From Lonicera japonica (Eukaryota > Streptophyta > Magnoliopsida > Dipsacales > Caprifoliaceae): 64,000 nucleotides of DNA. Each line of letters begins with the position of its first letter. Within the stretch, counting starts at the first letter, position 1. A model generated the notes under the pieces. The model ran no database searches, was not told the DNA's origin, and saw nothing but the letters and a program-made list of their open reading frames with translations. This document shows, piece by piece, positions 11,356 through 22,820 of the stretch. The DNA is taken from assembly GCA_021464415.1 (NCBI GenBank), contig CM038463.1, forward strand, positions 115,474,790 to 115,538,789, read 5' to 3'. The position numbers were made by a program, and so were the translations under genes.

Positions 11356-11922
11356 TCACCATAATGGACATCCAACCTAGTTGACTGGAGATCCCAAGAT
11401 CTAGGTTCAAAGGGCCAACTAAATTATGAGTGACAAAGTTAACAATGCACTGAAGATGTTTTTTATACTCTAACATATTCCTATGATGAGACAGTGCAAG
11501 TAGACAAGGGTAAGCTATGCTTTTAATGATTATCTATGGCTTGAATACGTTTTAAGTTAAGTATATGCAATAGATGATATTATACATAGAAATCACCTAT
11601 GTGAGTGTGAAGGGGCCACTTCAAGGAGAATTTCAAAGGCTTAATTCTCTAAGTCACTCGTGAAACCAGGCGGTGTTCAAGGCCAAAATGAACACAAATA
11701 GGAGGACCAAATGTGGTTGAAAGGTACTGTGTGAACTCTATTGTCTTGGTTTACATAAACGGCTGGCAGTTCAAAAACATCATGTCTACTGAATAGCCAA
11801 GTAAATCCGATAGTTTTCACTAGGGGAAAGTTCAAGGCCACAAGCTATTTATTCCGATGCAGTTACTTTTCGGTTATGCTTGAACTGTTCGTATTCGGTC
11901 TAATAAACTAAATTTCATTCAT

Positions 11923-12400
11923 GTGGGGGATTATTGGAAATTGAATGAGAATTAGTTTTATTTTTCAGTTATTGCCCAAAAGTCTAGTTTTATCTGGCAG
12001 TTAGTGACCAAAGGTCAAAAACTTGTTTTTGGCAGTTATTGTCCAACAGTTAATGTCCTAATGTCTTAACCTCTTTTTTTGAATTTTTTTTTGGTCCGTT
12101 GGTTCTTTTTCTTTTCTTTAAAAAAGAAGAGACTTTAATATAGATCTCTCTCTCTCTAAGTGTTCAAGCATTACATCATATTTGAGTTCGTTGGTTTTGT
12201 ATGGAAGTGCTACTAATACAAAGCGAATCCGTTCTATCCTGGGAAGCAATTGTTCATCGCAATCTTTAGCACCGAAGAAAGGGACAAAATTGCTTTAAGG
12301 AGACTGTACTTCACAGGGCTCGGATTTTAATCTATCATCTTCTCAAAACATTTCTATAAATTTGTTCAAGTAAGTAATAATTTCTATTTACTTTTGTTTG
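11923..12400 (+). repeat. Polypurine tract and 3' LTR of the first Copia element (end approximate)
   Basis: A purine tract GTGGGGGA at 11923-11930 is followed by TTATTGGAAATTG, the expected position of the LTR start. The LTR probably runs to about 12370-12400, where TTTGTTCAAG lies before GTAAGT. The 5' partner was not found, so the end is an estimate. The stretch 11356-11922 is the untranslated tail of the element. Confidence 0.55.
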
Positions 12401-12606
12401 AATTTTGTTTATATATATTGTATATGTATTCAATCTTCTACTATGTTTAATTGTTATTGGTACACTGTTTGTAAGTATATATATAAAATATGTTTTGGGC
12501 ATAATGTTCTGTCAGCATTGGTTCTACACATTCTCATGTAATATTAAATAACATTCTACATGTGTAAAGCATATTACCAAACAACAATACTCGTGGACAA
12601 ACATGC

Positions 12607-15509
12607 TTAAGGTAGCAAGGGGGAGCTGCCTTCCTTGAGGAGAACAAAGACGCTGCCTCCATCTCCTCTAGAGATTCGAAGTTCTTCATCGAGGTATGTG
12701 GTTAATAACCATGATTCTGCTTTGCTGTTAGAGATGGAGTACTTGAGTGGGGGTTGGCTGGATATAGTTTTTGCAACAGATGAAGCTGCGTCCTGGACAA
12801 AAGTTATCAAGCCTTTGAAAGGCACGAGATCAATCTTTTGACCTAAAATTCCATGCTTTCTGGTACTTCAATGGAATCCATCAACTGGGGAGTCCCAATT
12901 ACCCCTTCATCAAATTTTATCTGAATGCAACTCAAAGAAATAAATAAATAAGATAAATGCAACACAAAACTTTTTAACACCACCTTCATGTGTATGTATC
13001 ATGTATGTGGGATTGGACTCAAACTGAAAAATGCTAGAAACACTATTTAGGTTATTTTATTCACTAAGGGCTGCACTGGGATTGGGCTCAAACTGAAAAG
13101 AAAAATTTTGGGCTGGTGCTACAATCTTGCTCGAGCTAGGGCTGATACTGCTTGGGTATCTTGACATTTGATATGTTGACATTATAAACACAACTCTGAA
13201 CTTCAGACATGTGAAGTATTTTGTAAATTCGCAATTAATAAGGGAGGGATCGTACAAAGCAGGAAAAGATATACCTGCACACGTGAAGGACTTTGGATTT
13301 CGAATGTGGCATTGGTACTGATAGAAGTGGTAGCCAATGGTCCAGAAAACAGGACAGAGTTCTGGACAGTGAAATTCTCCGAGTCCATGGACTGTGATAT
13401 CTCCTCCACCTTCACCAATGGCAGTGTTCCCCTAGACAACAGAGGGAATAAACCTGCAAATGATGTGTACCTGCAGCTCCTCGCAAAAAATTAAAATGTC
13501 ACTATATTCATGAATCATGATTACATTATAATGAAGACATGGGCAGGGTTTGCAGTTTCTACCCTCTACAAATCCATTTCTCCTACAAGCAACTTATCGC
13601 AATATAGAGAAAGAAAAAAAATGTGATGACCATGTGCCACACGATGATGTATAACCAGCTTTTGATTAGCAGAGCAGGAAGTATATGACTAAAGGAGGGA
13701 AAGTAAGAAAAACAATGTGGGCATGAGACCTTCAAAGAGGAGCTCTCCAAATATTGAAATCAAGTGCTGAAAAATACATAAAACAAATTTAAGCAGGTGT
13801 TAGCCGGACTAATACTATAGTAATGACTGGGAAAACAACAGAAACATCTACATGGAGATTAATTTCTCTTCGCTTATCATTAACACATAACTTTTCTATA
13901 AATGTTAGTCATACTGTCATCTGGGTGGGAAGTGGAAATCAGATTCTTCTAGTAGCACTTACCATCCCTATAGTTCTAACCATGTGTCGTTATTTAGTTT
14001 CAAAACATTTCTCCACCTGTTATCTAACTTCTGTTAATTTTTCATGAACTCTCAAAATTTTGATTTGTGAGATGCCCATCTTAATATGAATCTAGTTGTA
14101 TCCCTCCTTGAAGCATGAACGTTCACCAGTAAAAGCTCAGTCTCCCAGTAACTTTGACCAGAAACTGGATGTGTCGTCGTAGATGGCGGTATCTTGTACT
14201 CGTCTACTAGATATTCCCTATCTCAAGCAGTCCCAATTTTCTTTTTGAGATTTCTCAAATTAAGCGTCTCATTTCCTTTTTGAGACATAATAATGCACCA
14301 AATCTCAGAATTTTGTTCTGGACTGTGATTAAGTTGAAATTAGCATCTTCCTAAAAATTGCAAAGTCAAAGTAGACTCTTAATTTAGGACATAGTATTCT
14401 TTTCTACTTTACACAATAGGGACGCCACTACTTGTGGAGGAGGTATGTGGTGAGACTCAAACCTCAGACATCCCAACCATCCAGGTCAAGTGAGAGTCCT
14501 CTACCAAATCTACACAAATAACAATTGAACGCTTAAACATTCAATTTTCATTTGTTTGTTTGAATTTCAAAAAGATATCCCCCACCAAATTACCATTAAA
14601 AACACAAAACAACGTTATGGTATCCAATATGAATCCAGATTTGATGACGAATCATTCATTAAAGTAATAAATGAATAACGATTGCGAGTTTATTAATGTA
14701 ATGTATGGATTAATCGAGTGGAGGGATCATATTGATCCCCAATCACATGAAGAGGATTAACATATCTAGACTCTGCCATGAATACAAGCATATACTGTTG
14801 GTTACTAGTGTCTACTGCCTTGGTCTTTTTTCCTTTGAGTACGCATAACATTGTCATTTTCTGCGAATTATTGTACAAAATTACTAATGTTAGCAAATGT
14901 CCGTTCGTTTTATCATAAGTTCATGGAAATGCCTAAATTAATTTTGTAACATAAATGTTTTCAGTTCTCGTTAAATTAATATAACATTATAAAAAATAAT
15001 CGAGTGATTTAAAAGCACCATTGTTTAAATCGTAATTAAACTCATGATGAGTAAAACTTACGCCAGAATCCATTTCCCATTGAGAAGAGTCATCGCCTCC
15101 GTGGGCGCCGGAGTGGGATTCTTCGCCTCGAGCTGCGTAATCAGCTCCACAATCTCCGCCCTTGTCTCGCTCGTAGCGCTGAGTCCACGGTCAGTGCCAT
15201 AAAACGAATCCACCAACAGCTTCTTCAACACATCAATCTGGGTAACAGGCTCCTCTTCCGCCACCGCCACCTCCACCGGCAACGCCGAGGATTTAATCTC
15301 CGGCTCCCATTCTTCTCCGCTCGAATCCCTCACCCTAAAAAGCGGCCTCGCCTCAGTGAATTTTCCGATAGCAACTTCGACCCATCCAATGCCTTTATAG
15401 CAGTAAAACCAATCGAATTCAAAGAAAGCTTTGACGTAAATTGAACCTTCGGTGGGTTCGCCGAAAGTGTTTTACATGGAAATTGACTGAGAACAAAGAT
15501 TCCTGCCAT
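12607..15509 (-). pseudogene. Plastid lipid-associated protein (fibrillin, PAP family) with two frame breaks
   Basis: Fibrillins coat plastoglobules and thylakoid lipid structures. The start is ATG at 15509-15507 followed by a Ser/Thr-rich transit-peptide-like head. Exon 1 ends near 15059 with a GTAAGT donor after NGKWIL; it contains [20 protein letters not shown] and [16 protein letters not shown], diagnostic of the family. A further exon at 13453-13275 encodes [19 protein letters not shown] and [19 protein letters not shown]. The last exon, 12920-12607, encodes the conserved tail ending [21 protein letters not shown] tiny exon expected between the first two (family YTSFSG) was not found. 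Two single-base losses, near 15374 and within the A run at 12845-12848, break the frame. Both lie in homopolymers, so consensus error is an alternative to true decay. Confidence 0.83.
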
Positions 15510-16304
15510 GTTCAGTTGAGTTTAAAAAATTGAAGGAAAAAAAATGCAGAACTTTATGGTGTCAAAGTAGAGAGGAGTGAGTGACCAGAGAAATACAAAT
15601 TGGGCCATTTATATTCTTTGTAATGTATAATAATAATTTTCAGAAGAGGAGATTGTTTGGCGGTTAAACGATCTATACAAAGACAATATTACCCCTGCGT
15701 TATTTTTTAAAATCGTGTTTAGTTTATTTATATTAAAACTTTAGTCAAATAAAAAAAATAGAAAAAGAAATTATATTTGTTTGTAAAATTTAAAAAATAA
15801 TATACTATATATAAATCAAATTTAAAAATAATTTTAAAAATTATACTTAAAAATAAATTTTAATTAAACGTTTAAAAACTTTAATCAAATATAACTTAAA
15901 TACTAATTTTGAAATGTAATTTAAATTTGTTGTTTTTTTTTGGTAACTTGAAGGGAAAAAAAGTAAATAAAAAAATTGCCTCACATGAGATTTAAAATTA
16001 TGGGTTCGCACATGTGATAGTGTGACACGTGGATATCTATGTTTAGAGGTTGTGAGAATGGCTTTCCCATTTCTTTTCTTTTTTTCCATTTTTTGTACTT
16101 GGTACAAAAAACAACTCATGTGATGTAGATAATGGAGGGTAGGGGCCTTGTATAAAGGGGAACTGGGCAGGAGATGTACTTGGTATTATCAAATAGTATA
16201 TCCCTTTTATTAAGTTAACAGTTTCTTCTTCTTCTCCTATTTTTTTTTTATTATTTTTTTTTAAGAACAAATTAATAGAGTCTCTTTTACGAAAACATTT
16301 TAAA
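15510..16304. other. Intergenic, AT-rich
   Basis: This is the presumed upstream region of the fibrillin gene followed by AT- and T-rich sequence. No gene or repeat boundary was recognised. Confidence 0.5.
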
Positions 16305-16469
16305 TGTTAAGATATATATTGTATATATCTTGTTGCCTTTTATTATTGTTTTCTTTTCATACTTTTATTTTCCATATATATATGGCTCATCCTTGTATAC
16401 TCAATTAATTCAATACAATACAAGTTTTGTCTCTTCTTTTTTCTTTTTTTTTTCTTCTTATTTTTAACA
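16305..16469 (+). repeat. 5' LTR of second Copia element
   Basis: A 165-bp TG...CA repeat, with TGTTAAGATATA at the start and TTTTTAACA at the end, directly followed by the primer site. Confidence 0.87.
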
Positions 16470-16482
16470 TGGTATCAGAGCC
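16470..16482 (+). other. Primer-binding site (initiator tRNA-Met type)
   Basis: TGGTATCAGAGCC is the standard Copia primer site complementary to the 3' end of initiator tRNA-Met, with no gap after the LTR. Confidence 0.9.
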
Positions 16483-16781
16483 AAGTTAAATCCTTCGATC
16501 ACTGTTTCGTTATTCTCGTTGGCTCATTCTTACTGTTCTCATCGGCATATTTTTTCGGTCCATTGCCTACTACCTTTTGCCGCAGCATCAAACCTTAATC
16601 CACATTACCATCATGTTCATTCACAAACCCTAATCCACTGCTGACCAATTAAAACGCCTTATCACAACCACTGCCATACACCACCACTACCGTATCCTCC
16701 ATTAATTACCTAAATCAAATATAGTATCCTCCATTATCTAGACCTAGACTAAACCTACATCTAAAACAGACCCTTCATTAA

Positions 16782-17679
16782 TGATGGTTCAAATTATTAA
16801 CCCAATTTACCTCGCCAACCACGAGCTGACACGTGGTCGTCCACGTGTCAGCAGTTAGGCCTGCTCCAACACGAGGAGCTCGAAGGAACCTTGTTGGTTC
16901 ACCATAAGAAGGATAGAGCCCTTCGAAGATTGAGCACCCTCTCGAGAGTTGATTATGAGCAACGAATTGTGGAACTCGGGCTCCAGAACTCTTTCGACGA
17001 GCTCTGGAGCTCTCCCTCGCCTAACCACTCTACCAGAGTGGTTGGCAGAAGCATGAACGACTACCACCTACTTTGCAGAGCATGCAGACCCCCTTACCTT
17101 TATTTAAATGCACACCAATTACATTTAATACACCAAAATTCATGAAAAAGTAAGGTCAAAGTTGGTAATGATCTAAGCATGGCCCCAGACCTGCTCTGGG
17201 AGCTCAGACCACATGTTTCCTCCCAGTCATATATATATACAATAAACATTTACTTTTTTCAACAACCAAGTTCAACTAATTCAACAACAACCAAACAAAC
17301 CTAAGAACAAAGAGGATACAACATTCAATAACAAAAAAGACAAGGGAGAAATAGAGGCTTAGAGCACTCAGTAGAACTCTTAGAATAGAGGAGCTAGAAC
17401 TCGTGAAGATCGAGCATACTCTTCTTGTAACACTGTGATGATATAATAGCTAGAAAGGCTTTTGTGAATTTGTAATACTTGTTTGTTTATCATCAATACA
17501 AAACAAACCAAGCTCCTAGCTCTATGCCACAAAGGAGGACTAACCCGTATCTTCATACAAGATCAACCTCCTCTATATATTTTTTACTCTTTTGGTTTGT
17601 TGGATTTATTGTATCAATCATTTGACCTGATCATTTGATTGCGTGGTCTAAAATACCTTTCCAGTTTTTAGCACCAACA
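16782..17679 (+). mobile_element. Nested solo LTR in the Copia leader
   Basis: An 898-bp block begins TGATGG and ends CCAACA, flanked by an exact 5-bp duplication ATTAA (16777-16781 and 17680-17684). It has LTR-like features: no coding region, CATCAATACAAAACAAACC before the downstream half, and TG/CA ends. No internal retroelement sequence is present, so it is read as a solo LTR left by recombination, inserted in the leader of the older Copia. Confidence 0.73.
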
Positions 17680-18241
17680 ATTAATACATCCCATCTCTGT
17701 CATCTTTATAAATCCTCATTGAACCAAACCTCCACTGCAAAAAAAAATCCTCACCACCATTACCTTTCACTTCCATAAACCTTCACCACTGCTGTTGTAT
17801 ACCACCACTGCCACCTTTTCCATTAGTTAGACCTAGCCCAAACCTGCACCACAACAGTCGTCTCTCTCTCTCACGAGTCCAATCATATAAAAACCAGTCC
17901 GAAAGAATACCACACGCGTTCACACGCGCAGTGTATGGATCTAACCTTCATTCCTTCTTGCGCGTTGTTTCCAAGCGCATTCAAACGCACTTCACGGGTG
18001 CGTCACTTTACTTAAGCGTCACTCTCCACGTGCGCGCTAACCGGCAGCCACTTGCCCTAGCAGTTCAATTGAACCAGTTCAGTTCTTTAACTTTTGGCCG
18101 GTTCATTGAGTTTTTGATAGGTTTTCTACAGTACCAAATCGATTTTTTAGGTTTTCAGCCGTCCTGGTCCCGTTTCCAGCCTCAGTTTATTCAAAACAAA
18201 GTTTATTTCCTACTGTTTGAGATCTCACTAAACCGTTTGTA

Positions 18242-21200
18242 ATGGAAAATTTTGATTTTGCTCGTCCCATCTCGATCATCCTTAATGGAGCAAATTATAC
18301 ACATTGGACCCAAGCTATGACCAGGTTTCTCAAAGCTCGGAGAGTTTGGCATATCATTACTGGAAACATTTCTATGCCTGTTCAAAAACAAGAAGAAACA
18401 ACAAAGAAATATGTTAAACAGCAAGAAAATTAAAATAGTAAGAATGGTGATATCATCATTTGGTGTCGTAACACTTCCATGACTTCCATAAATCAATAGT
18501 TCGGTCGTTTTAACACAGCAAAGGAAATGTAAGATTTCTTAAAAGCATGGTACACCACTAGCGTCCTTGCTCACCAATATCAGCTTCTAACTGCCTTGCA
18601 TGCTAAAACGCATCAATTAAATTGGTCAATCGATAGCTTTCAGTCAGAACTTTATATTATTTGGGATTAACTAGTTCTCTCTGAACCTGTTTGGGATTCA
18701 CCTGCTGATGCTACAAAATTCAAAAAATACAGGGATCATCAACGAGTAATTACCTTTCTTATGACCTTACATGATCGATTTGAACCAGTTCGAGTTGTCT
18801 TTTTCATTGCCAACCCTTATTAACTCTTAATAAGACCATGACCGAGCTTTTATTTGAAGAAACTTAACTTGGTACTAGATCTCAAAATACTAATGCCATG
18901 CTTTTTGCGCACTATCAGAAACTTGCCACGGCGACTGCTCCACGTCATCGCTCATACTGCCATGCCACTGACCATACCTTATTGCACTGTCCTATTCGAA
19001 TTTACAGGCATTGTCACAAGCAAACGATGGGTCATTATCAAAAGGACTGCCATAAGAATCCATCCAAACGTTCTCACTTCACCTCTATCATCGCTGTTAC
19101 CACTGAACAACCTATTAACACTTTAGAGAGTTCTATTTCCTCAGTATTTATTAATGACATTGCAGCCCTTCTTAAATAGGTTATACCTACTTCTGGTACT
19201 GCCATGTCTGCTACCTCAGGTACTTCTTGGTTCTTTAATACTGGATGCTGTAATCATATGACTTCTGATTCCACCATTTTTCTGTCCAAAGAACCAATCA
19301 CACATACTTTTTTTATTAATAATGCTGATGGATCTCAGTTACGTGTTAGGCATATTAGATTTATAGCTACTTCTAATCTCTCATTGGCTGTTACTTTTCA
19401 TATTCCAAAATTGACTATAAACCTTATTTATGTTGGCCAATTGTGTGACCTTGGACTAAATGTTATATTATCTTCCTCTGGTTATAATGTGCAGGATCCA
19501 TGGATGGGGCAAATTATTGGGATAGGCCGTAAGGTCGAGCGCATGTTTGAGCTTATTCATTTTCGCCCCCTCAAACTCTCACTGTTGCATCTACAATATC
19601 TAATTCTTCTTTTAGTTTATGGCATTCTAGGTTAAGTCATGTGTCTTTTGATCACCTTCGATCTCTTGGGTCTTATGGTCATTTAGTTTTAATAAAGTCT
19701 GATCAAGTATCACGTTTATCTTGTCAACTTGAAAAACATCTAGCATTACAATTTAGTGAAAGTGATTCTATTTTTTTTGCTCCATTTGATCTTATACATT
19801 TTGATGTTTGGGATCATTCTCCTCACAATACTATGGGTGGTTCGAAATATTTTGTGATCTTTCTAGATGATTACATACGTTTTACCTTGATTTTTCTTAT
19901 GAAAAAACGTTCAGAGTTACCTTAAATATATTATAATTTTGCTCGAATGGTTTAGACTCAACCATTAAACCTTTAACAGCTCTCGAAATTAACCTTTGGA
20001 TGAAGATCGGTGGGATGAAGCTCATATGTTAGGAGTTTAATGTAATGGGTGGAGGATGTCTGTCTCAACTGTCGAGAACAAAACAATCATGATAGAACTG
20101 GTGCTTCAGCGCTTCTACCACACGATTAACTGTCGAAGACAATAAAGCAATGGTTGAGCAGAAAGGCTAGCTTCAAGAAGGAGCCGACACTGGTCATGTT
20201 GAGAACAAACCAAACGGGAGGTGATGGACCCCTATTCTCGATCCATCAAAGTTTTTTGTGCTGATAATGCCATGGAATATGAAAAAACAAATTTTCTCAA
20301 GTTTTTTTGTGAACAGGGAACCATTTCTCAATATTTTTTGTCGAGGCACATTTCAACAGAATGGTCGTACTGAGCGAAAACATAAACACATTTTTGACAT
20401 TGTTCTCAATCTCTTTATTTTTAGTGAGTGTCCTGAGTGTTTCTGGGGGAAAAGTAGCTTTTATTACTGTTAATACAATCAATCACATTCCAGTACTAAG
20501 TCTTCAAACTCAATTACCCTATGAAAAATTATATGGTATTTCTCCTGCCTATAATCTTCTAAAGGTATTTGGTTGCGCATGTTTTGTGTTACTTCAACCA
20601 CAAGAACATTCCAAACTCGAATCTCTATTTTGTATTTATTGTTTCTTGGGGTATGGGATTAAACATATGGGATATGATCCTGTCTCTAAACGTCTACGTA
20701 TTTCTTGTCATGTCGTGTTTTTGGAATATAAAATGTTCTCTTCATTATCTAAGTTTCATATCTCTGAAGAATCTCTTCTTCCTTTTTCACTAATTCCACT
20801 ATTGATCTTTCCTTATATACTACTACTATAACAAATGAATCTGATACTCAGCTTTTCGATTAACCTAACTCATCCACCACTGATTCTGATCACCTCATTC
20901 AGCCTATAGAGAATGCCACACCATCTTAATCATCTTCACTCAATATCATACCTTCAAATGAGTCTCTAACTGTTGTCAATCCTAATGAAAAAGTCACGTC
21001 TGTTGATCATGTCATTCCACCACAGACACGGCAATCCACTCGGGTAAGAAAGCTTTCACATCACCTTCGTGATTATTATTGTTACGCTACCATATTTTTA
21101 CACCATGAACCTTTTTTCTTTAAAGAAGCAAGTTCTAACCCATTTTGGCAGCAAGCAATGTTTAAAGAATTATAAGCCTTAGAAAAAGCCGAAACATATA

Positions 21201-22620
21201 ATTTAATTACTTTTCCATCGAAAAAAACTGCAGTTGGTTTTAAATGAGTCTATAAAATCAAAACCAAGTCAGATGGTTCAGTAGAACGATATAAAGCTCA
21301 TCTTATTTTTAGAAATTTCACACAGGAGTATAGTATTAATTATGAAGAGACTTTTGCTCATGTTGCTCGCATGACATCTGTTCGCACCATTCTTGCCATT
21401 GCTGCTGCTCGAACATGGGATATTTTTCAAATGGATGTGAAGTATGTTTTTCTTAATAGTGAACTCAGTGAAATTTTTTGTATGAAACATCCTCCAGTAT
21501 ATACTCATTATTCCTCTCAAGTTTACAAAATATGACATGCATTGTATGGGCTTAAATAGGCTCCTTGTGCATGGTTTGCAAAATTCATCTCAACAATTGG
21601 ACAGTTTGGTTTCACTTCTAGCAATTTTGATCCTGGTCTTTTTATTCGGCAGATAAATAATGGTATTACATTTCTTCTTCTCTATGTGGATGATATGATA
21701 ATCACAGAAAATGATCATACGGGTATATTTGATCTCAAAAGATCTCTTAGCCAACATTTTGAAATAAAGGATCTCGGCCGACTCAACTATTTCTTGGTCT
21801 TAAAATTCTTTCTGGCTTAACTGGCTATTATCTTTCTTAAGCAAAATATATTTCTAACATTATTGCTCGAGCTAGTCTCACTAAGGTAAAACTGCGCCTA
21901 CTCTACTAGAAACTAATCTCAAGCTTACTCTGCTTTATGGCACTTCTCTCAATTATGCTACTTTATATAGACAATTGGTTGACAGTTTTGTCTATCTTAC
22001 CGTCACTCGTCCAGATATTGCCTATGCAGTTAATTTGGTGAGTCAATTTATGTCTGCTCCTCGCTCTACACACTATGTTGATGTTCTTCGGATACTTTAG
22101 TACCTTAAGAGAACAATTTTTCATGGCCTTCACTTCTCCTCCACATCTTATCTTGAGTTACGAGCTTATTCTGATGTTAACTGGGCGGGATATCCCACTA
22201 ATCAACGGTTTAAAACTGGTTACTGTTTATTTTTAGGAGATTCTCTGATCTCATAGCATAGCAAGAAACAATCTCTTATTTCTAAATCTAGTACTGAGGC
22301 AGAATATAGTGCGCTTTGCTGACACTACACAATAACTTGTCTGGCTTAGGTGTTCTTGAGGAGATGGGTGCCCCTTAACGTTCTCCTACTATTTTCTATT
22401 GTGATAATCGAAGTGCTATTCAGATCGCCCATAATGATGTCTTTCATGAATGTACTAAGCATATAGAAATCGATTATCATTTTATTCGTCAGCATGTCAC
22501 GCGTAGCACTGTTCATCTTCTCTCTATTTTTCTAAAGATCAATCAGCTGACATTTTCACTAAAGTTCATCTTTCTACTTATTTTCTCAATCTTATTTCCA
22601 AACTCAAGCTGGTATCGCGT
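18242..22620 (+). pseudogene. Ty1/Copia gag-pol remnant of second element
   Basis: The gag start is at 18242 (MENFDFARPISIILNGANYT) and breaks at 18431. The protease region near 19230 reads FFNTGCCNHMT, where the usual active-site Asp is Asn. Integrase pieces follow (SHVSFDHLRSLGS, then KYFVIFLDDYIRF near 19845-19885). The RT keeps LLYVDDMIIT near 21680, the RNase H keeps SKSSTEAEYSAL near 22285, and the tail IEIDYHFIRQHV is near 22467. Dozens of stops and frameshifts separate these pieces. The stretch 19926-20250 looks scrambled or inserted. It is non-functional. Confidence 0.88.
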
Positions 22621-22644
22621 ATGCCACCTTGAGTTTGAGGGGGG

Positions 22645-22820
22645 TGTTAAGATATATATTATATATATCTTGTTGCCTATTGTATATACCTTGTTGCCTT
22701 TTATTGCAGTTTCCTTTTCATACTTATATTCTCCCTGTATATATATGGCTCATCCTTGTATGCACAATTAATTCAATACAATACAAGTTTTGTCTCTTCC
22801 TCTTTCTCTATTTTTAATCA
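22645..22820 (+). repeat. 3' LTR of second Copia element
   Basis: Matches the 5' LTR from TGTTAAGATATATATT to TATTTTTAATCA, with a short extra segment (a second ATATACCTTGTTGCC) near 22678-22700. Confidence 0.83.

Larger units (their letters stand above)
16305..22820 (+). mobile_element. Second Ty1/Copia element, old, with short LTRs
   Basis: The element is bounded by similar LTRs (16305-16469 and 22645-22820) starting TGTTAAGATATATATT. A tRNA-Met-type primer site follows the first LTR and a purine tract GAGTTTGAGGGGGG precedes the second. The interior is a heavily broken gag-pol, and its leader is enlarged by a nested solo LTR. No convincing 5-bp target duplication is visible. Confidence 0.9.

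Noticed and set aside
14400..14520. Possible tRNA-like SINE on the minus strand in the fibrillin intron
   Set aside because: A box B-like GGTTTGAGTCTC is present, but box A is weak and no boundaries or A tail were found.
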